This document shows positions 62,711 to 64,000 of a stretch of DNA of 64,000 bases, in pieces (position 1 is the stretch's first letter; each line of letters opens with the position of its first letter). The DNA comes from Litorimonas sp051251645 (GTDB lineage Bacteria > Pseudomonadota > Alphaproteobacteria > Caulobacterales > Maricaulaceae): positions 186,001 through 250,000 of the forward strand of contig JBPOEY010000002.1 of assembly GCA_051251645.1 (NCBI GenBank), in the 5' to 3' direction. A model generated the notes under the pieces. It saw only the letters and a list, made by a program, of their open reading frames with translations, made no database searches and had not been told where the DNA came from. The translations under genes were made by a program, and so were the position numbers.

Positions 62711-63007
62711 GTGACACGCTCGCCGCTAATAAAGACGCTCGCCGTCCTGTTCGCCGTTTTGTTCTTGTTTGCACAAGGCTCGGCACAGGCGCACGCCGTG
62801 GAATTTGGTGCCAGTCATGATCATGACGGCGTGGCCTGTTCGGTTTCGGTCCTCGGTGAGGATCAAATCATTGTCCCGACACCGCTGGAATTAGAGACCC
62901 CTCCGGTCAGCGAAACGCCCGTTGTCACACTCACCCCAACCAAGGCTGTCACCTTTATGACGGCGCACCCCTGTCGCGCACCACCGCCGCGAGCGCCGCC
63001 CCACTAA
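62711..63007 (+). CDS. Small exported His/Asp-containing protein, putative metal-linked
   Basis: A 98-residue protein with a GTG start and a signal peptide (TLAVLFAVLFLFAQGSAQAH). The mature N-terminus AHAVEFGASHDHDGVACSV carries a His-Asp-His-Asp patch and a cysteine that could hold zinc or copper. The rest is Thr/Pro-rich and ends MTAHPCRAPPPRAPP. A short leader and only AGG serve as the ribosome-binding site. No named family. Its place between a Zur-like box and a TonB receptor suggests metal handling. Confidence 0.6.
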   Translation: MTRSPLIKTLAVLFAVLFLFAQGSAQAHAVEFGASHDHDGVACSVSVLGEDQIIVPTPLELETPPVSETPVVTLTPTKAVTFMTAHPCRAPPPRAPPH

Positions 63008-63082
63008 ACTTCACACCCTAAAATCTTGGCCGCCTGTCCCTTAGCGCTGCCTGGTCCTATTCTCTTTTGTGAAGTCTATATC

Positions 63083-64000
63083 ATGTCCAAATATCTTCTG
63101 GGCTCGGCCCAAGTGGCTCTCTTGAGCCTCTCCCTTGCCCTGTCCGCACACGCCCAAGATAGCGTCCCGTTCGAGGACGAAATCATCGTCACAGGGTCCC
63201 CCCTCGCCCGGTCCGTTGACGAAGCGATCACAGGGGTTTCCGTCATTAGCGGCGAAGACCTCGCCCGACGCTTATCCAGCACCCTCGGTGAAACCCTCAA
63301 ATCCGAGCCAGGCCTGTCGTCCACTTTCTTTGGCGCCGGGGCCTCGCGCCCAATCATTCGTGGCCAAGGCTCTGATCGGGTCCGTGTGCTAATCAATGGC
63401 ATTGGCTCCATCGATGCGTCCTCCGCCTCCCCCGATCATGCCGTCGCGGCGGAACCCGCCCAAGCCGAGCGCATCGAAGTGCTGCGCGGCGCGGGCGTGT
63501 TGCGCTACGGCAGCTCTGGATCTGGCGGGATCGTCAATGTCATTGATGGGCGCATTCCCGACGCTATGCCTGACGGCACAGACGCCGCCTTGCGCATGAG
63601 CGCGAGCACCGTCGATAGCGGGTTCGAAGCCGCTGCCTCTATCAATCAAGCCCTCGGTGAGTCTTTTGTCCTCCATCTCGACGGGACCCTCCGAGACACG
63701 AATGATTACCGCATTCCCGATTTTGCCGAGAGCGCAGCGGTTCGGGCTGAAGAGGAAGCGGAAGAGGGGGAGAGTTTTGAGGAAGAGGCTGAAATCCGCG
63801 ATCGTTTGCCTAATAGTTTCACGGAGAGCCAGTCCGGGACCGTTGGCCTAAGTTGGATTGGTGAGCGAGCCACGATTGGCGCGGCACTCCACCGCGTAGA
63901 GAGCGATTACGGCATTCCCGGGGGACATGGCGATGAAGAAGAGGAAGACGCGGAAGCTGAAGAAGAGGAAGAAGAAGAAAATGTCACAATTAGCCTGCGC
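63083..64000 (+). CDS. TonB-dependent receptor, ZnuD-like (cut by the right edge)
   Basis: The first 306 residues are visible. The signal peptide is MSKYLLGSAQVALLSLSLAL, the TonB box region is DEIIVTGSPLARSV, and the plug is complete (VLRGAGVLRYGSSGSGGIVN). The barrel has two acidic loops (AEEEAEEGESFEEEAE and GGHGDEEEEDAEAEEE), a feature of ZnuD-type zinc receptors and their relatives. The Zur-box candidate lies about 390 bases upstream, with the small exported protein between. Zinc uptake is the favoured inference. An 8-bp inverted repeat brackets the gap before it. Confidence 0.88.
   Translation, partial: MSKYLLGSAQVALLSLSLALSAHAQDSVPFEDEIIVTGSPLARSVDEAITGVSVISGEDLARRLSSTLGETLKSEPGLSSTFFGAGASRPIIRGQGSDRVRVLINGIGSIDASSASPDHAVAAEPAQAERIEVLRGAGVLRYGSSGSGGIVNVIDGRIPDAMPDGTDAALRMSASTVDSGFEAAASINQALGESFVLHLDGTLRDTNDYRIPDFAESAAVRAEEEAEEGESFEEEAEIRDRLPNSFTESQSGTVGLSWIGERATIGAALHRVESDYGIPGGHGDEEEEDAEAEEEEEEENVTISLR

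Overview
The window reads as chromosomal DNA of a free-living, aerobic, probably marine alphaproteobacterium. The petABC (Rieske, cytochrome b, cytochrome c1) operon, the HWE/HisKA_2-type sensor kinase, the prmC-DUF4167 pair, the TonB-dependent receptors and the alkB gene fit the Hyphomonadaceae/Maricaulales type of lineage. That placement is inference from gene content and proteins, not from a marker tree. No rRNA, tRNA, CRISPR array, IS element or prophage was seen.

Layout. 1-4.8 kb: polA (cut by the window edge), a TonB-domain protein and a sensor kinase. 4.8-8.7 kb: petABC with a terminator, a leader hairpin and a CRP/FNR-type site, then a membrane di-iron hydroxylase. 8.9-14 kb: galU, an ABM-like protein, an isoaspartyl peptidase, an ECF42-type sigma factor with its DGPF partner, and prfA. 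14-18.5 kb: a TonB receptor and TetR regulator divergent from alkane hydroxylase alkB. 18.6-31 kb: RNA helicase, YcaQ-type glycosylase, a giant MscS channel, Uup ATPase, YceI, PPK2, a 2-hydroxyacid dehydrogenase and an acyl-CoA ligase. 31-39 kb: PutA, a ferredoxin reductase, a CpeT-family lipoprotein, a semialdehyde dehydrogenase and two low-complexity unknowns. 39.5-43 kb: DUF1178, nitrilase, grxC and comF, opposed by a degenerate methyltransferase and a 5-FTHF cyclo-ligase. 43-49 kb: an acyl-CoA-type cluster with two APH-fold kinases, one fused to DUF6285, plus a CoA-transferase and an enoyl-CoA hydratase. 49-54 kb: ffh-rpsP, a metalloprotease and rplT-rpmI. 54.5-55.6 kb: a mercury-type module (merR, merT, GDCCVxC protein). 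55.7-64 kb: infC, a glycosyltransferase, a hydrolase, thioredoxin, prmC, DUF4167, a broken membrane gene, an Na+/H+ antiporter and a putative zinc-uptake locus cut by the right edge.

Points that stand out. (1) The nearly universal infC-rpmI-rplT order is split by a divergently transcribed mer-like module with a textbook MerR operator. (2) infC appears to start at AUC. (3) A gene for a two-helix membrane protein at 60.65-61.27 kb keeps one reading frame through two stop codons. (4) A candidate Zur box, a His/Asp-bearing exported peptide and a TonB receptor with an acidic loop form a likely zinc regulon. (5) An APH-DUF6285 fusion resembles the LvaA/LvaB 4-hydroxyacyl-CoA kinase pair. (6) TetR, TonB receptor and alkB share one divergent control region with a small dyad at the promoter.
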